A stretch of 64,000 nucleotides of DNA from Oryzihumus leptocrescens (lineage in GTDB: Bacteria; Actinomycetota; Actinomycetes; Actinomycetales; Dermatophilaceae), in contig NZ_VFOQ01000002.1 in assembly GCF_006716205.1 (NCBI RefSeq), forward strand, positions 397,551 through 461,550, written 5' to 3'. This document shows positions 53,929-62,457 of this stretch, piece after piece. Under the pieces are notes generated by a model. It was given only the letters and a program-made list of their open reading frames with translations, made no database searches and was not told the DNA's origin. Position 1 is the first letter of the stretch. Each line of letters begins with the position of its first letter. The translations under genes were made by a program, and so were the position numbers.

Positions 53929-54008
53929 GGCCGGCGCCGGCACGCCTCGAGGCGACCCGTGCGGCGGGTCACCGTGCGCGCGGGCGCCCATCGGGGTACC
54001 ACTCGGGC

Positions 54009-55025
54009 ATGCGCCTGCGCCGTAGCAAGCCCGACGGGCCCGGCATCCGCCGCCTGCGTCGGGGTCGGGGGTTCTCCTACGTCGACGCCTCCGGGCAGGC
54101 GGTGGACCCGCAGACCCGCGAACGCATCTCCTCGCTGGCCATCCCGCCGGCGTGGCGCGACGTGTGGATCAGCCCGTGGCCGCACGGGCACATCCAGGCC
54201 GTCGGCACCGACGACGCGGGCCGGCGGCAGTACCTCTACCACGAGGCCTGGCACGAGAGTCGCAACGAGGCCAAGCACCTGCGCGTGCTCACCCTCGCCC
54301 GCGGCATCCACACGGTGCGGGAGGCGGTCGAGGCCGACCTCACGGCCCGGGCTCTGGGGCGCGACCGGGTGCTCGGGGTGGCGCTGCGGATGCTCGACTA
54401 CGGCGTGTTCCGCACCGGCGGGGAGGCGTACGTGCAGGAGCACGGCACCCACGGCGTGGCCACGCTGCTGCGCGAGCACGTGTGCCTGCGCCGCGGCGAG
54501 GTCGTCTTCGAGTACACCGCCAAGGGCGGGCTGGCGCGCTCGGTCAGCCTGCGCGACGACAAGCTGGCGGCGGCCATCCGGGCGCTGCGGCGGGCGCGCT
54601 GCGACAGCGACCGGCTGCTGGTCTACCGCGACGGCCGTGAGTGGCGCGAGGTGCACGCCGACGACGTCAACGCCCGGTTCAAGGAGCTGGCCGGCGAGGA
54701 CTACACCGTCAAGGACCTGCGCACGTGGCGGGCGACCGTGGTGGCGGCGGTCGCCCTGGCCCAGGCCGGTCCGGCGGCCAGCAAGGCGGCCCGGGCCCGC
54801 GCCGAGCGGGCGGCCATGGAGCTCGTCGCCGAGGAGCTCGGCAACACCCCGGCGGTCGCGCGCCGGTCCTACGTGGACCCGCGGGTGGTCGAGCACTTCG
54901 GTGCCGGTCGCACGATCGCCGCGGCCCTCCAGCGGCTGGGCGGCGACGACCTGATGGTGCCCGAGGTGCGCCAGGGGGTGGAGCGGGCCGTGGTGCGGCT
55001 GCTGGCCGGCCAACCGCGCGGCTGA
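54009..55025 (+). CDS. DNA topoisomerase IB
   Basis: 338 residues, typical for the bacterial poxvirus-like TopIB. Landmarks: IPPAWRDVWISPWPHGHIQAVGTDDAGRRQYLYH (key: WISPWPHGHIQA), FRTGGEAY and the charged VFEYTAKGG, KDLRTWRATV for the catalytic Arg, and the nucleophile Tyr in RRSYVDPRVV. It relaxes supercoils by a 3'-phosphotyrosine. No RBS is clear before ATG 54009. Confidence 0.92.
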   Translation: MRLRRSKPDGPGIRRLRRGRGFSYVDASGQAVDPQTRERISSLAIPPAWRDVWISPWPHGHIQAVGTDDAGRRQYLYHEAWHESRNEAKHLRVLTLARGIHTVREAVEADLTARALGRDRVLGVALRMLDYGVFRTGGEAYVQEHGTHGVATLLREHVCLRRGEVVFEYTAKGGLARSVSLRDDKLAAAIRALRRARCDSDRLLVYRDGREWREVHADDVNARFKELAGEDYTVKDLRTWRATVVAAVALAQAGPAASKAARARAERAAMELVAEELGNTPAVARRSYVDPRVVEHFGAGRTIAAALQRLGGDDLMVPEVRQGVERAVVRLLAGQPRG

Positions 55026-55113
55026 CCCGACCACGGTTTGTCCCGCAGCGCGCCGGGTACGACAGTCGTGGGCGACGCCGCCCGCGTTTTCCTTCCACCG
55101 CCACGGAGGTCCC

Positions 55114-55614
55114 ATGTCGACTGACGCGATCGTGCTGCTCAAGGACGACCACAAGGAAGTGCGCCGGCTGTTCCGCGACTTCGAGGAGGCGGGGGACAAC
55201 GCCCATGTGCGCAAGGGGCAGATCGTCAGGAAGATCATCGAGCTGCTCACCGTGCACACCTACATCGAGAACGAGGTCATGTACCCCGAGGTCCGCGCGC
55301 TGCTGCCGGAGGTCGAGGACGAGGTGCTCGAGTCCTACGAGGAGCACCACGTGGCCGACGTGCTGTGCATGGAGCTGTGGTCCATGGAGCCCGACGACGA
55401 GCGGTTCGACGCCAAGACGACCGTCCTCATCGAGTCGGTGCGCCACCACATGGATGAGGAGGAGCAGGAGTGGTTCCCCACGGTGCGTGACGGGCTCGGT
55501 CGCAACCAGCTCCAGGAGATCGGGGCGAAGATGATCGAGCTGAAGAAGACGGCCCCCCGCAAGCCCTCCCAGCCGAGCGCCCTGAAGAAGGCCATCGACG
55601 CCCTCATCTCCTGA
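55114..55614 (+). CDS. Hemerythrin HHE domain protein
   Basis: 166 residues, four-helix bundle with iron ligands: KDDHKEVRRLFRDFE, HTYIENEVMYPEV (H-x3-E), ESYEEHHVADVL, and RHHMDEEEQEWFP. Such proteins bind O2 or sense redox/NO through a di-iron centre. GGAGG 4 nt before the ATG. C-terminal tail is Lys/Pro rich. Confidence 0.9.
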   Translation: MSTDAIVLLKDDHKEVRRLFRDFEEAGDNAHVRKGQIVRKIIELLTVHTYIENEVMYPEVRALLPEVEDEVLESYEEHHVADVLCMELWSMEPDDERFDAKTTVLIESVRHHMDEEEQEWFPTVRDGLGRNQLQEIGAKMIELKKTAPRKPSQPSALKKAIDALIS

Positions 55615-55733
55615 CCGGGGAGGCGAGCCCGCGTTTGACCGCCGACCTACCGGGTACGTGCCTGCCGGCGGCGGGCTGCCCCCATCCCGCCCGGAAGCGG
55701 GGGCGGTCCGTCGTCCCGCCCTAGGCTGGCGCC

Positions 55734-57245
55734 ATGACCCCCAGCCCGGCCCCGCCCGTCCCGCTGCCCGACCTCGTCCCGTCGCTGCGGGCCGACCTCG
55801 CGGCGGCCGGCTTCACCGTCGACGGCATCGCGGCGGCGCTGGGCCCGGTGGCCAACGACGCGCTCGGCCGGGAGCAGCTGCTGCCCGCCGACCTGGCCAC
55901 CCGGGACGCGGGCACGCCGCTGGCCACCCTGGTGCGCCTGTTCACCCTCGGCCGGCCCGTGCCCGCCGAGGCCGTCTCCGCTGCGCTGCCGACGCTGGGT
56001 CTCGAGGGGCTGGAGCGCCTGGGCCTGGTGACCGTGGGCGAGGGCCGGGTCCGCGCCACGTGCGACCTGCACCCACACGCCGACGAGTCGCACAGCTGGT
56101 GGGTGGCCTCGGACCTGTCCGAGATGGCGACCGGTGCGGCGCTGGCCCCCGACCACGTGCTGGGCATCGGCGGCGCGTCGACCACCCTGGCGGCGTGGAC
56201 GCCGCGCCCGCAGGTCGACCGGGCGCTCGACATGGGCACGGGCTGCGGCGTCCAGGCCCTGCACCTGTCCGGGCACGCCGGCTCGACCGTCGCGACCGAC
56301 CTGTCCCGGCGCGCGCTGGACTTCGCCGCGTTCAACGCGGCCGTCAACGGCCTCGAGCTCGACCTGCGCTGCGGCAGCCTGTTCGAACCCGTTGCCGGGC
56401 AACGCTTCCAGCTCATCGTCAGCAACCCGCCGTTCGTCATCACCCCGCGCGTCTCGGACGTCCCGCTGTTCGAGTACCGCGACGGCGGGCTCGCCGGCGA
56501 CGCCCTCGTCGAGGCCGTGGTGCGCACCATCGGCGAGCACCTCGAGCCCGGCGGCATCGGGCAGTTCCTCGGCAACTGGGAGGTCGCCGAGGGTGCCGAC
56601 TGGCGCGACCGCGTCCGCGGCTGGCTGGAGGGCACGGGCCTGGACGCGTGGGTCATCCAGCGTGACGTGCAGGACCCCGCGCAGTACGCCGAGCTCTGGG
56701 CCCGCGACGGCGGCAACGTGCCGGGCACGCCCGAGTACGAAGCCATGTATGCCGCGTGGCTGGCCGACTTCGCGACCCGCGGGGTCGGGTCGGTCGGCTT
56801 CGGGGTGGTGACGGTGCAGCGGCCGGCGACGGCGCGCGATACCTGGGTGGAGCTGGTGGAGGAGTCCGGGCCGGTGTCCTCCCCAATGGGCCCGGCGATC
56901 CTCGCGGGCGTGCGCGCCCGCACCTGGCTGGCCGAGCACGGCGACGCCGGGGTGCTGGCGGCGGCGTGGCGGTGTGCCGAGGACGTCACCGAGGAGCGGC
57001 ACTCCCGGCCCGGTGCCGAGGACCCCAGCGTGATCGTCATCCGGCAGGGCAGCGGGCTGCGCCGGGCTGTGCGGGTCGACACCGTCATGGCCGCGTTCGT
57101 CAGCGTCTGTGACGGCGACCTCACCGCGGGTCAGGCGCTCGAGGCCATCGCGGCGCTGCTCGAGCAGGACCCCGCCGAGGTGCGTGCGGCCGCGCTGCCG
57201 GTGGTCCGCGAGCTGGTCGCCGACGGCTTCCTGCTCCCGGTCTGA
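55734..57245 (+). CDS. Class I SAM-dependent methyltransferase (DUF7059-type, HemK-like)
   Basis: 503 residues: an N-terminal winged-helix-like region (~1-110), a methyltransferase core with ALDMGTGCGVQALHL (motif I), VATDLSRRALDFAAFNAAVNG (motif II) and LIVSNPPFVI (NPPF, the HemK/N5-glutamine-type motif), then a ~150-residue C-terminal domain. NPPF suggests methylation of an amide or exocyclic amine; target unknown. TAGGCT ends 6 nt before the ATG, probably leaderless. Confidence 0.87.
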   Translation: MTPSPAPPVPLPDLVPSLRADLAAAGFTVDGIAAALGPVANDALGREQLLPADLATRDAGTPLATLVRLFTLGRPVPAEAVSAALPTLGLEGLERLGLVTVGEGRVRATCDLHPHADESHSWWVASDLSEMATGAALAPDHVLGIGGASTTLAAWTPRPQVDRALDMGTGCGVQALHLSGHAGSTVATDLSRRALDFAAFNAAVNGLELDLRCGSLFEPVAGQRFQLIVSNPPFVITPRVSDVPLFEYRDGGLAGDALVEAVVRTIGEHLEPGGIGQFLGNWEVAEGADWRDRVRGWLEGTGLDAWVIQRDVQDPAQYAELWARDGGNVPGTPEYEAMYAAWLADFATRGVGSVGFGVVTVQRPATARDTWVELVEESGPVSSPMGPAILAGVRARTWLAEHGDAGVLAAAWRCAEDVTEERHSRPGAEDPSVIVIRQGSGLRRAVRVDTVMAAFVSVCDGDLTAGQALEAIAALLEQDPAEVRAAALPVVRELVADGFLLPV

Positions 57246-57252
57246 CCGGGTG

Positions 57253-57305
57253 GACCTCGGGTGCCGGACACGGGCCTCAGGTCATGACCCGAGGTCGGTG
57301 TCCGG
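57253..57305. terminator. Interleaved inverted repeats between convergent genes
   Basis: GACCTCGGGT (57253-57262) pairs with ACCCGAGGTC (57287-57296); CCGGACAC (57264-57271) pairs with GTGTCCGG (57298-57305). The order A-B-A'-B' allows either two alternative hairpins or one pseudoknot. Confidence 0.55.
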
Positions 57306-57327
57306 GAGGCGTGGGTGCGCCCGGCGC

Positions 57328-57672
57328 TCAGCGCTCGTGGGTCGCCACGGCCTCGGGTGAGGCAAGCGCGTCACGCCAGACCAGCCACTTGCGCTCGACC
57401 TCGGCGTCGAGGTCGATGCCGTGGTGTCGGGCCAGGAGCAGGGTCTGGCACAGCACGTCGGCGACCTCGGAGCGGAACGCCGCGTCCAGCTCGTCCGGGG
57501 TCAGCCCCTTGGTGCGGGCCTGGCCGTCGCGCATCAGCTGCGCCTGGGTGAGCTCGCCGACCTCCTCCTGCAGCTTGAGCAGGAACCACGTGTCGTCCCG
57601 GTCGATGCCGAAGCGCTGGGCGTAGACGTGGGAGATCTGCTCGACCTGGTCGGTCAGCGCGTGGAGGTCCAT
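57328..57672 (-). CDS. MazG-like nucleotide pyrophosphohydrolase
   Basis: 114 residues. All-alpha NTP-PPase fold: LKLQEEVGELTQAQL (E-E-x2-E) and FRSEVADVLCQTLLLARHHGID (E-x2-D). It probably clears abnormal NTPs. ATG 57672 starts the conserved part; the longer frame to 57807 overlaps the next gene. Confidence 0.82.
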   Translation of the reverse strand: MDLHALTDQVEQISHVYAQRFGIDRDDTWFLLKLQEEVGELTQAQLMRDGQARTKGLTPDELDAAFRSEVADVLCQTLLLARHHGIDLDAEVERKWLVWRDALASPEAVATHER

Positions 57673-57715
57673 GCGCCGCAGCCTGCCACGACGCAGGGGC
57701 GGCGTGCGGCGAGGC

Positions 57716-58516
57716 TCAGTTGAGCTGCCAGGAGCGCTTGGACAGGCCGTACCAGAACCCCTCGATGACGGAGCGGTTGTCCGGCGTGCCGGCCTCGAAT
57801 GCCGCACCCAACGACACGAACAGCGGCGCGAAGTGCTCGGTGCGCGGGTGGGCGCGCCGGGCGGCCGGGGCCTTGTGCAGGAAGTCCATCAGCGCGTCGA
57901 CGTCGCCGGTGGCCATGACCTCGCGCGCCCAGGCGTCGAACTCGGTCGACCACGACGGCGCCGGGGAGTCGGAGGGTAGCCGCGGGTTGAACTCCGACAG
58001 GTTGTGGGTGGTGAACCCCGACCCGACGATCAGCGTGCCGGAGTCGCGCAGCGGCTTGAGCTTGCGCCCGATCTCGAAGAGCTTCTGCGGGTCCAGCGTC
58101 GGCATCGACATCTGCAGCACCGGGATGTCGGCCTCGGGGTACATCTCCACGAGCGGCACGTAGGCGCCGTGGTCCAGCCCGCGCCGGGTGTCCTGGTGCA
58201 CCGGCGTGGCGGGGGAGTGGAGCAGCTTGGTCACGTCGGCGGCCAGCTCGGGCGCGCCGGGCGCGTCGTAGGTCACCTCGTAGTAGCGCTGCGGGAAGCC
58301 CCAGAAGTCATAGACGAGAGGCACCTTCGTCGTCGCGGACAGCGCCAGCGGTGCCTCCTCCCAGTGCGCCGAGACCATGAGGACGCTGGTGGGCCGCGGC
58401 AGCCCGGCCGACCATCCGGCGAGCTCGCGCGTCCAGGTGGTGTCGTCGGCCAGCGGCGGCGCGCCGTGGCTGAGGTAGAGCACCGGCATACGGCTGTCAG
58501 GGGTGGTCTCGGTCAC
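57716..58516 (-). CDS. LigB/DODA-type extradiol ring-cleavage dioxygenase
   Basis: 266 residues. Class III extradiol dioxygenase with metal His in LYLSHGAPPL, MVSAHWEE and GLDHGAYVPL, and SGFTTHNLSEF for the C-terminal ligand. YgiD/DODA-like proteins cleave catechols such as DOPA. Start GTG 58516 (or the internal Met at residue 10). An imperfect palindrome, MarR-operator-like, lies just upstream. Confidence 0.88.
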   Translation of the reverse strand: MTETTPDSRMPVLYLSHGAPPLADDTTWTRELAGWSAGLPRPTSVLMVSAHWEEAPLALSATTKVPLVYDFWGFPQRYYEVTYDAPGAPELAADVTKLLHSPATPVHQDTRRGLDHGAYVPLVEMYPEADIPVLQMSMPTLDPQKLFEIGRKLKPLRDSGTLIVGSGFTTHNLSEFNPRLPSDSPAPSWSTEFDAWAREVMATGDVDALMDFLHKAPAARRAHPRTEHFAPLFVSLGAAFEAGTPDNRSVIEGFWYGLSKRSWQLN

Positions 58517-58538
58517 GGCACCAGCATACGCCGAGCAA

Positions 58539-58554
58539 AGTTTAATGTTCAACT
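58539..58554. promoter_or_regulatory. MarR-type operator candidate before the DODA gene
   Basis: AGTTTAATGTTCAACT is a palindrome with one mismatch (AGTTNAA-TG-TTCAACT), AT-rich against its surroundings and about 25 bp upstream of the DODA start. No marR gene lies adjacent. Confidence 0.45.
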
Positions 58555-58729
58555 AACTGGCGGTTTCAGACACGCGCGGTGGTCCCCGCAGGTCAGGACC
58601 CAAGTCCCCTTTCGGCCCCGCTTGGTACGTGGTGCCCGATTTCATGCCTTACCGTCTGAGACGCATGGCCCCGTCCGAGCAGCGACGAATCCGCTGCACG
58701 TGGTCGTGTGGAACGGAAGTGGGGTACCC

Positions 58730-61486
58730 ATGAGCACCAGCACAGGCCGCCGCCTGGTCATCGTCGAGTCGCCTGCCAAGGCCAAGACGATCGCCGGCTA
58801 CCTGGGCAAGGACTACGACGTCGAGGCCTCGGTCGGGCACATCCGTGACCTGCCCAACCCCAGCGAGCTCCCGGCGGAGATGAAGAAGGGCCCCTACGGC
58901 AAGTTCGCCGTCGACGTCGACAACGGCTTCGAGGCCTACTACGTGGTCGACCCGGACAAGAAGAAGAAGGTCGCCGAGCTCAAGCGCCTGCTCAAGGACG
59001 CCGACGAGCTCCTGCTGGCCACGGATGAGGACCGCGAGGGCGAGGCCATCGCCTGGCACCTGCTGGAGGTGCTCAAGCCCAAGGTCCCGGTCAAGCGCAT
59101 GGTGTTCCACGAGATCACCAAGGAAGCGATCCAGCGCGCCGCCACCGAGACCCGCGACCTGGACACCCGCCTCGTCGACGCCCAGGAGACCCGGCGCATC
59201 CTCGACCGCCTCTACGGCTACGAGGTCTCCCCGGTGCTGTGGCGCAAGGTCCGCCAGGGCCTGTCCGCCGGCCGCGTGCAGTCCGTCGCGACTCGCATGG
59301 TGGTCGAGCGTGAGCGCGAGCGGATGGCCTTCCGCAAGGCGTCCTACTGGGACGTCGAGGGGGACTTCTCGCCGCAGGGCTCGCCCGGGCAGGCCTTCAC
59401 CGCGCGGCTGAGCGCGGTCGACGCCAAGCGCGTCGCCACCGGGCGCGACTTCGACGACACCGGCCAGCTCAAGGGCGCCAACGTCGTCCACCTCGACGAG
59501 GCCACCGCCCACGCCATCGCCGAGGGCGTGCGCGCCGCCGCCGTGAGCGTCACCGACGTGCAGGAGAAGCCCTACACCCGCCGGCCGTCCGCGCCGTTCA
59601 CGACCTCGACGCTGCAGCAGGAGGCCAGCCGCAAGCTGCGCCTGTCCAGCAAGAACGCCATGCGCGTGGCCCAGCGGCTCTACGAGAACGGCTACATCAC
59701 CTACATGCGTACGGACAGCACGACGCTGTCCGAGGCCGCCCTCACCGCGGCGCGCAGCCAGGCCCGCGACCTGTATGGCGCGGAGTACGTCCCGGACTCG
59801 CCGCGCCGCTACGAGAAGAAGGTCAAGAACGCCCAGGAGGCGCACGAGGCGATCCGCCCCGCGGGCGACCGCTTCCGCACCCCGGCCCAGGTCGCCGGTG
59901 AGCTGCGCGGCGAGGAGTACGCGCTCTACGAGCTCATCTGGAAGCGCACCGTCGCCTCGCAGATGGCCGACGCCCGCGGCTCCACCGCCACGGTCAAGCT
60001 CGGCGCCACCCTGGCCGACGGCCGGGTCGTCGAGTTCTCGGCCAGCGGCACCGTCATCACCTTCCGCGGCTTCCTCGCCGCCTACGAGGAGGGCCGCGAC
60101 GACGAGGCCGTGGCCAGGGCCGAGCGCGCCGACGAGGAGCGCCGCCTGCCCAAGCTCAGCACCGGCGTCGCGCTCGAGGTGCTGCGTGCGGAGGCCGACG
60201 GCCACGAGACCAGCCCGCCCGCGCGATACACCGAGGCCACCCTCGTGAAGGCCATGGAGGAGAAGGGGATCGGGCGTCCGTCGACCTACGCGGCGACGGT
60301 CGGCACGATCCAGGACCGCGGCTACGTGCGCACCCGTGGCTCGGCGCTGATCCCGACCTGGCTGGCGTTCGCGGTGACCCGGCTGCTGGAGGAGCACTTC
60401 CCCAAGCTGGTCGACTACGACTTCACCGCCGCCATGGAGGAGGACCTCGACCGCATCGCCAACGGCGACGAGGGCCGCGTGGCCTGGCTCAAGCGGTTCT
60501 ACTTCGGCGACGAGGCGACCAGCATCGAGGGGCTGCGCGCCCTCGTGGACGACCTCGGCGAGATCGACGCCCGCGGCATCTCCACCATCGAGATCGGCGA
60601 CGGCATCGTCGTGCGGGTGGGCCGCTACGGCCCCTACGTCGAGGAGACCGTGCCGGCCGGCGTCGACGCCGCGACCGGCGAGGTCGCCGAGGGGGCGAGC
60701 GGGGAGTCCCGCCGAGCCACCATCAACGACGACGTCGCCCCCGACGAGATGACCCCGGAGAAGGCCCGCGAGCTGCTCGAGGCGGCCGCCGACGACGGCC
60801 GCGTGCTCGGCCAGGACCCCGAGACCGGCCGCGACATCGTGGCCAAGGCCGGCCGCTACGGCCCCTACGTCACCGAGGTGCTGCCGGAGGACCTGGCGAA
60901 CCTCAAGGGCAAGAGCAAGATCAAGCCCCGCACCGCCAGCCTGTTCAAGGACATGGACCTGGCGACCCTCGACCTCGAGACCGCGCTGAAGCTGCTCAGC
61001 CTGCCCCGGGTCGTCGGCAAGGACCCCGAGTCCGGCGAGGAGATCACGGCCCAGAACGGTCGCTACGGGCCCTACCTGAAGAAGGGCACCGACTCGCGCT
61101 CGCTGCAGGCCGAGGCGCAGCTGTTCACCATCACCGAGGAGGAGGCGCTGGCGATCTACGCCCAGCCCAAGCAGCGCGGGCGCGCCGCCGCGGCGCCGCT
61201 GAAGGAGCTCGGTGACGACCCGGTGAGCGGCAAGCCGATGCTGGTCAAGGACGGCCGGTTCGGTCCCTACGTCACCGACGGCGAGACCAACGCGACGCTG
61301 CGCAAGGACGACGACCCCGAGTCGATCACGCCCGAGCGCGGTGCCGAGCTGCTCGCCGAGAAGCGCGCCAAGGGCCCGACCACCCGCAAGCGGGCGGCCA
61401 AGAAGACCGCGGCGAAGAAGACCACGGCCAGGAAGACGACCGCACGCAAGACCACCGCGAAGAAGGCCGCGGCCAAGAAGGCCTGA
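58730..61486 (+). CDS. topA: DNA topoisomerase I
   Basis: 918 residues. Toprim domain with LVIVESPAKAKTIAGYLG and LLLATDEDREGEAIAWHLL, the active-site Tyr in GYITYMRTDSTTLS, and GRPSTYAATVGTIQDRGYV. Instead of Cys4 zinc fingers the C-terminus has four short repeats around GRYGPY/DGRFGPY and an AKK-rich basic tail, as usual in Actinobacteria. Relaxes negative supercoils. ATG 58730 is the conserved start. Confidence 0.96.
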   Translation: MSTSTGRRLVIVESPAKAKTIAGYLGKDYDVEASVGHIRDLPNPSELPAEMKKGPYGKFAVDVDNGFEAYYVVDPDKKKKVAELKRLLKDADELLLATDEDREGEAIAWHLLEVLKPKVPVKRMVFHEITKEAIQRAATETRDLDTRLVDAQETRRILDRLYGYEVSPVLWRKVRQGLSAGRVQSVATRMVVERERERMAFRKASYWDVEGDFSPQGSPGQAFTARLSAVDAKRVATGRDFDDTGQLKGANVVHLDEATAHAIAEGVRAAAVSVTDVQEKPYTRRPSAPFTTSTLQQEASRKLRLSSKNAMRVAQRLYENGYITYMRTDSTTLSEAALTAARSQARDLYGAEYVPDSPRRYEKKVKNAQEAHEAIRPAGDRFRTPAQVAGELRGEEYALYELIWKRTVASQMADARGSTATVKLGATLADGRVVEFSASGTVITFRGFLAAYEEGRDDEAVARAERADEERRLPKLSTGVALEVLRAEADGHETSPPARYTEATLVKAMEEKGIGRPSTYAATVGTIQDRGYVRTRGSALIPTWLAFAVTRLLEEHFPKLVDYDFTAAMEEDLDRIANGDEGRVAWLKRFYFGDEATSIEGLRALVDDLGEIDARGISTIEIGDGIVVRVGRYGPYVEETVPAGVDAATGEVAEGASGESRRATINDDVAPDEMTPEKARELLEAAADDGRVLGQDPETGRDIVAKAGRYGPYVTEVLPEDLANLKGKSKIKPRTASLFKDMDLATLDLETALKLLSLPRVVGKDPESGEEITAQNGRYGPYLKKGTDSRSLQAEAQLFTITEEEALAIYAQPKQRGRAAAAPLKELGDDPVSGKPMLVKDGRFGPYVTDGETNATLRKDDDPESITPERGAELLAEKRAKGPTTRKRAAKKTAAKKTTARKTTARKTTAKKAAAKKA

Positions 61487-61606
61487 CCTGCCGTATCCCG
61501 TGCCATCACCTCCGCCGCCCCTCGCGCCACCGGGGCGGCGGAGGTGTGTCGGCACCCCGCCCTAACCTCGTCACCACATCGCACACCTGTTCGAATCGGA
61601 GGGATG

Positions 61607-62326
61607 ATGGAGCTCGAGGGGGCGCGCCGCATGGCCACGGCGCTGATGGCCGAGCACGGGCTGGTCGGGTGGCGGCTGGTGCTGGACAACGCCAAGACCC
61701 GGGCCGGGGTCTGCCGGCCCGCCCGGCGCGAGATCGGGCTGAGCCGGGCGATCACCGCGCTGCACACCGAGGCGGAGGTCCGCGACACCGTGCTGCACGA
61801 GATCGCCCATGCCCTCGTGGGGGCCCACCACGGCCACGACGCGGTCTGGCGGGCCAAGGCCCTGGAGATCGGCTCCTCCGGCCGGCGCTGCGTCGACACC
61901 GCCTCCGCCCGGCCGCCCGCGCCGTGGACCGGCACCTGCCCGGCGGGGCACACCACGACCCGCCACCGTCGCCCGACCCGGGTGGTGACCTGCGGGCAGT
62001 GCTCGCGCAGCTTCGACCCGCGACACGTCATCACCTGGCGCTTCCACGGCGAGGTCGTGCCGATGCACCCCGCCTACGACCGCGAGCTGGCCCGGCTGCG
62101 CCGGCGGACGGCCGCCGAGCCCGTCGCCGCGCGGGGCGGCCGCCCGGAGCCGACGGTCGCGGCCGAGCGGGTCGCCCTGCCGGTGGGCACCGTGGTGCGA
62201 GTCGGCGGCAGCGGCCGCTACGCCGGGACGACCGGCGTGGTCGAGAAGCGTGCCCGCACCCGCTACCACGTGCGCACCCGGCTGGGGCTGCTCACCGTGC
62301 CCTTCGCCATGGCCGAGCCAGTCTGA
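61607..62326 (+). CDS. SprT-like zinc metalloprotease domain protein
   Basis: 239 residues. SprT-like part with VRDTVLHEIAHALVGAHHGHDAVWRAKA (HExxH plus a third His), then Cys in GRRCVD, TGTCPAG and VTCGQCSRSF, a zinc-ribbon arrangement, and a C-terminal beta region (VRVGGSGRYAGTTGVVEKRART). Relatives in eukaryotes (SPRTN) cut DNA-protein crosslinks. GGAGG is 4 nt before ATG 61607; ATG 61604 is alternative. Confidence 0.85.
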   Translation: MELEGARRMATALMAEHGLVGWRLVLDNAKTRAGVCRPARREIGLSRAITALHTEAEVRDTVLHEIAHALVGAHHGHDAVWRAKALEIGSSGRRCVDTASARPPAPWTGTCPAGHTTTRHRRPTRVVTCGQCSRSFDPRHVITWRFHGEVVPMHPAYDRELARLRRRTAAEPVAARGGRPEPTVAAERVALPVGTVVRVGGSGRYAGTTGVVEKRARTRYHVRTRLGLLTVPFAMAEPV

Positions 62327-62419
62327 CCCGCCCGCCCGCCCGGGTCGGGCCCGGCCGGTGGGGGCCGGCGGCCCACGCGGGTGCGGGAGGTGAGGACACG
62401 GCATACCGGGGAAAGGGTG

Positions 62420-62450
62420 TTGACCCTCACGTGGCGTGAGGGCCCATAGT
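62420..62450 (+). promoter_or_regulatory. MerR-type promoter and operator of the TipA-like gene
   Basis: -35 TTGACC (62420-62425) and -10 CATAGT (62445-62450) are 19 bp apart, the over-long spacing of MerR-controlled promoters. The spacer is a perfect inverted repeat CCCTCACG-TGG-CGTGAGGG (62424-62442). The -10 lies 7 nt before the ATG. Confidence 0.75.
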
Positions 62451-62457
62451 CGGTGCC

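Noticed and set aside
58649..61555. A 968-codon frame antisense to topA
   Set aside because: Composition (Gly/Leu/Ala/Asp/Val with no motif) is that of an antisense shadow of a strongly biased GC-rich gene.
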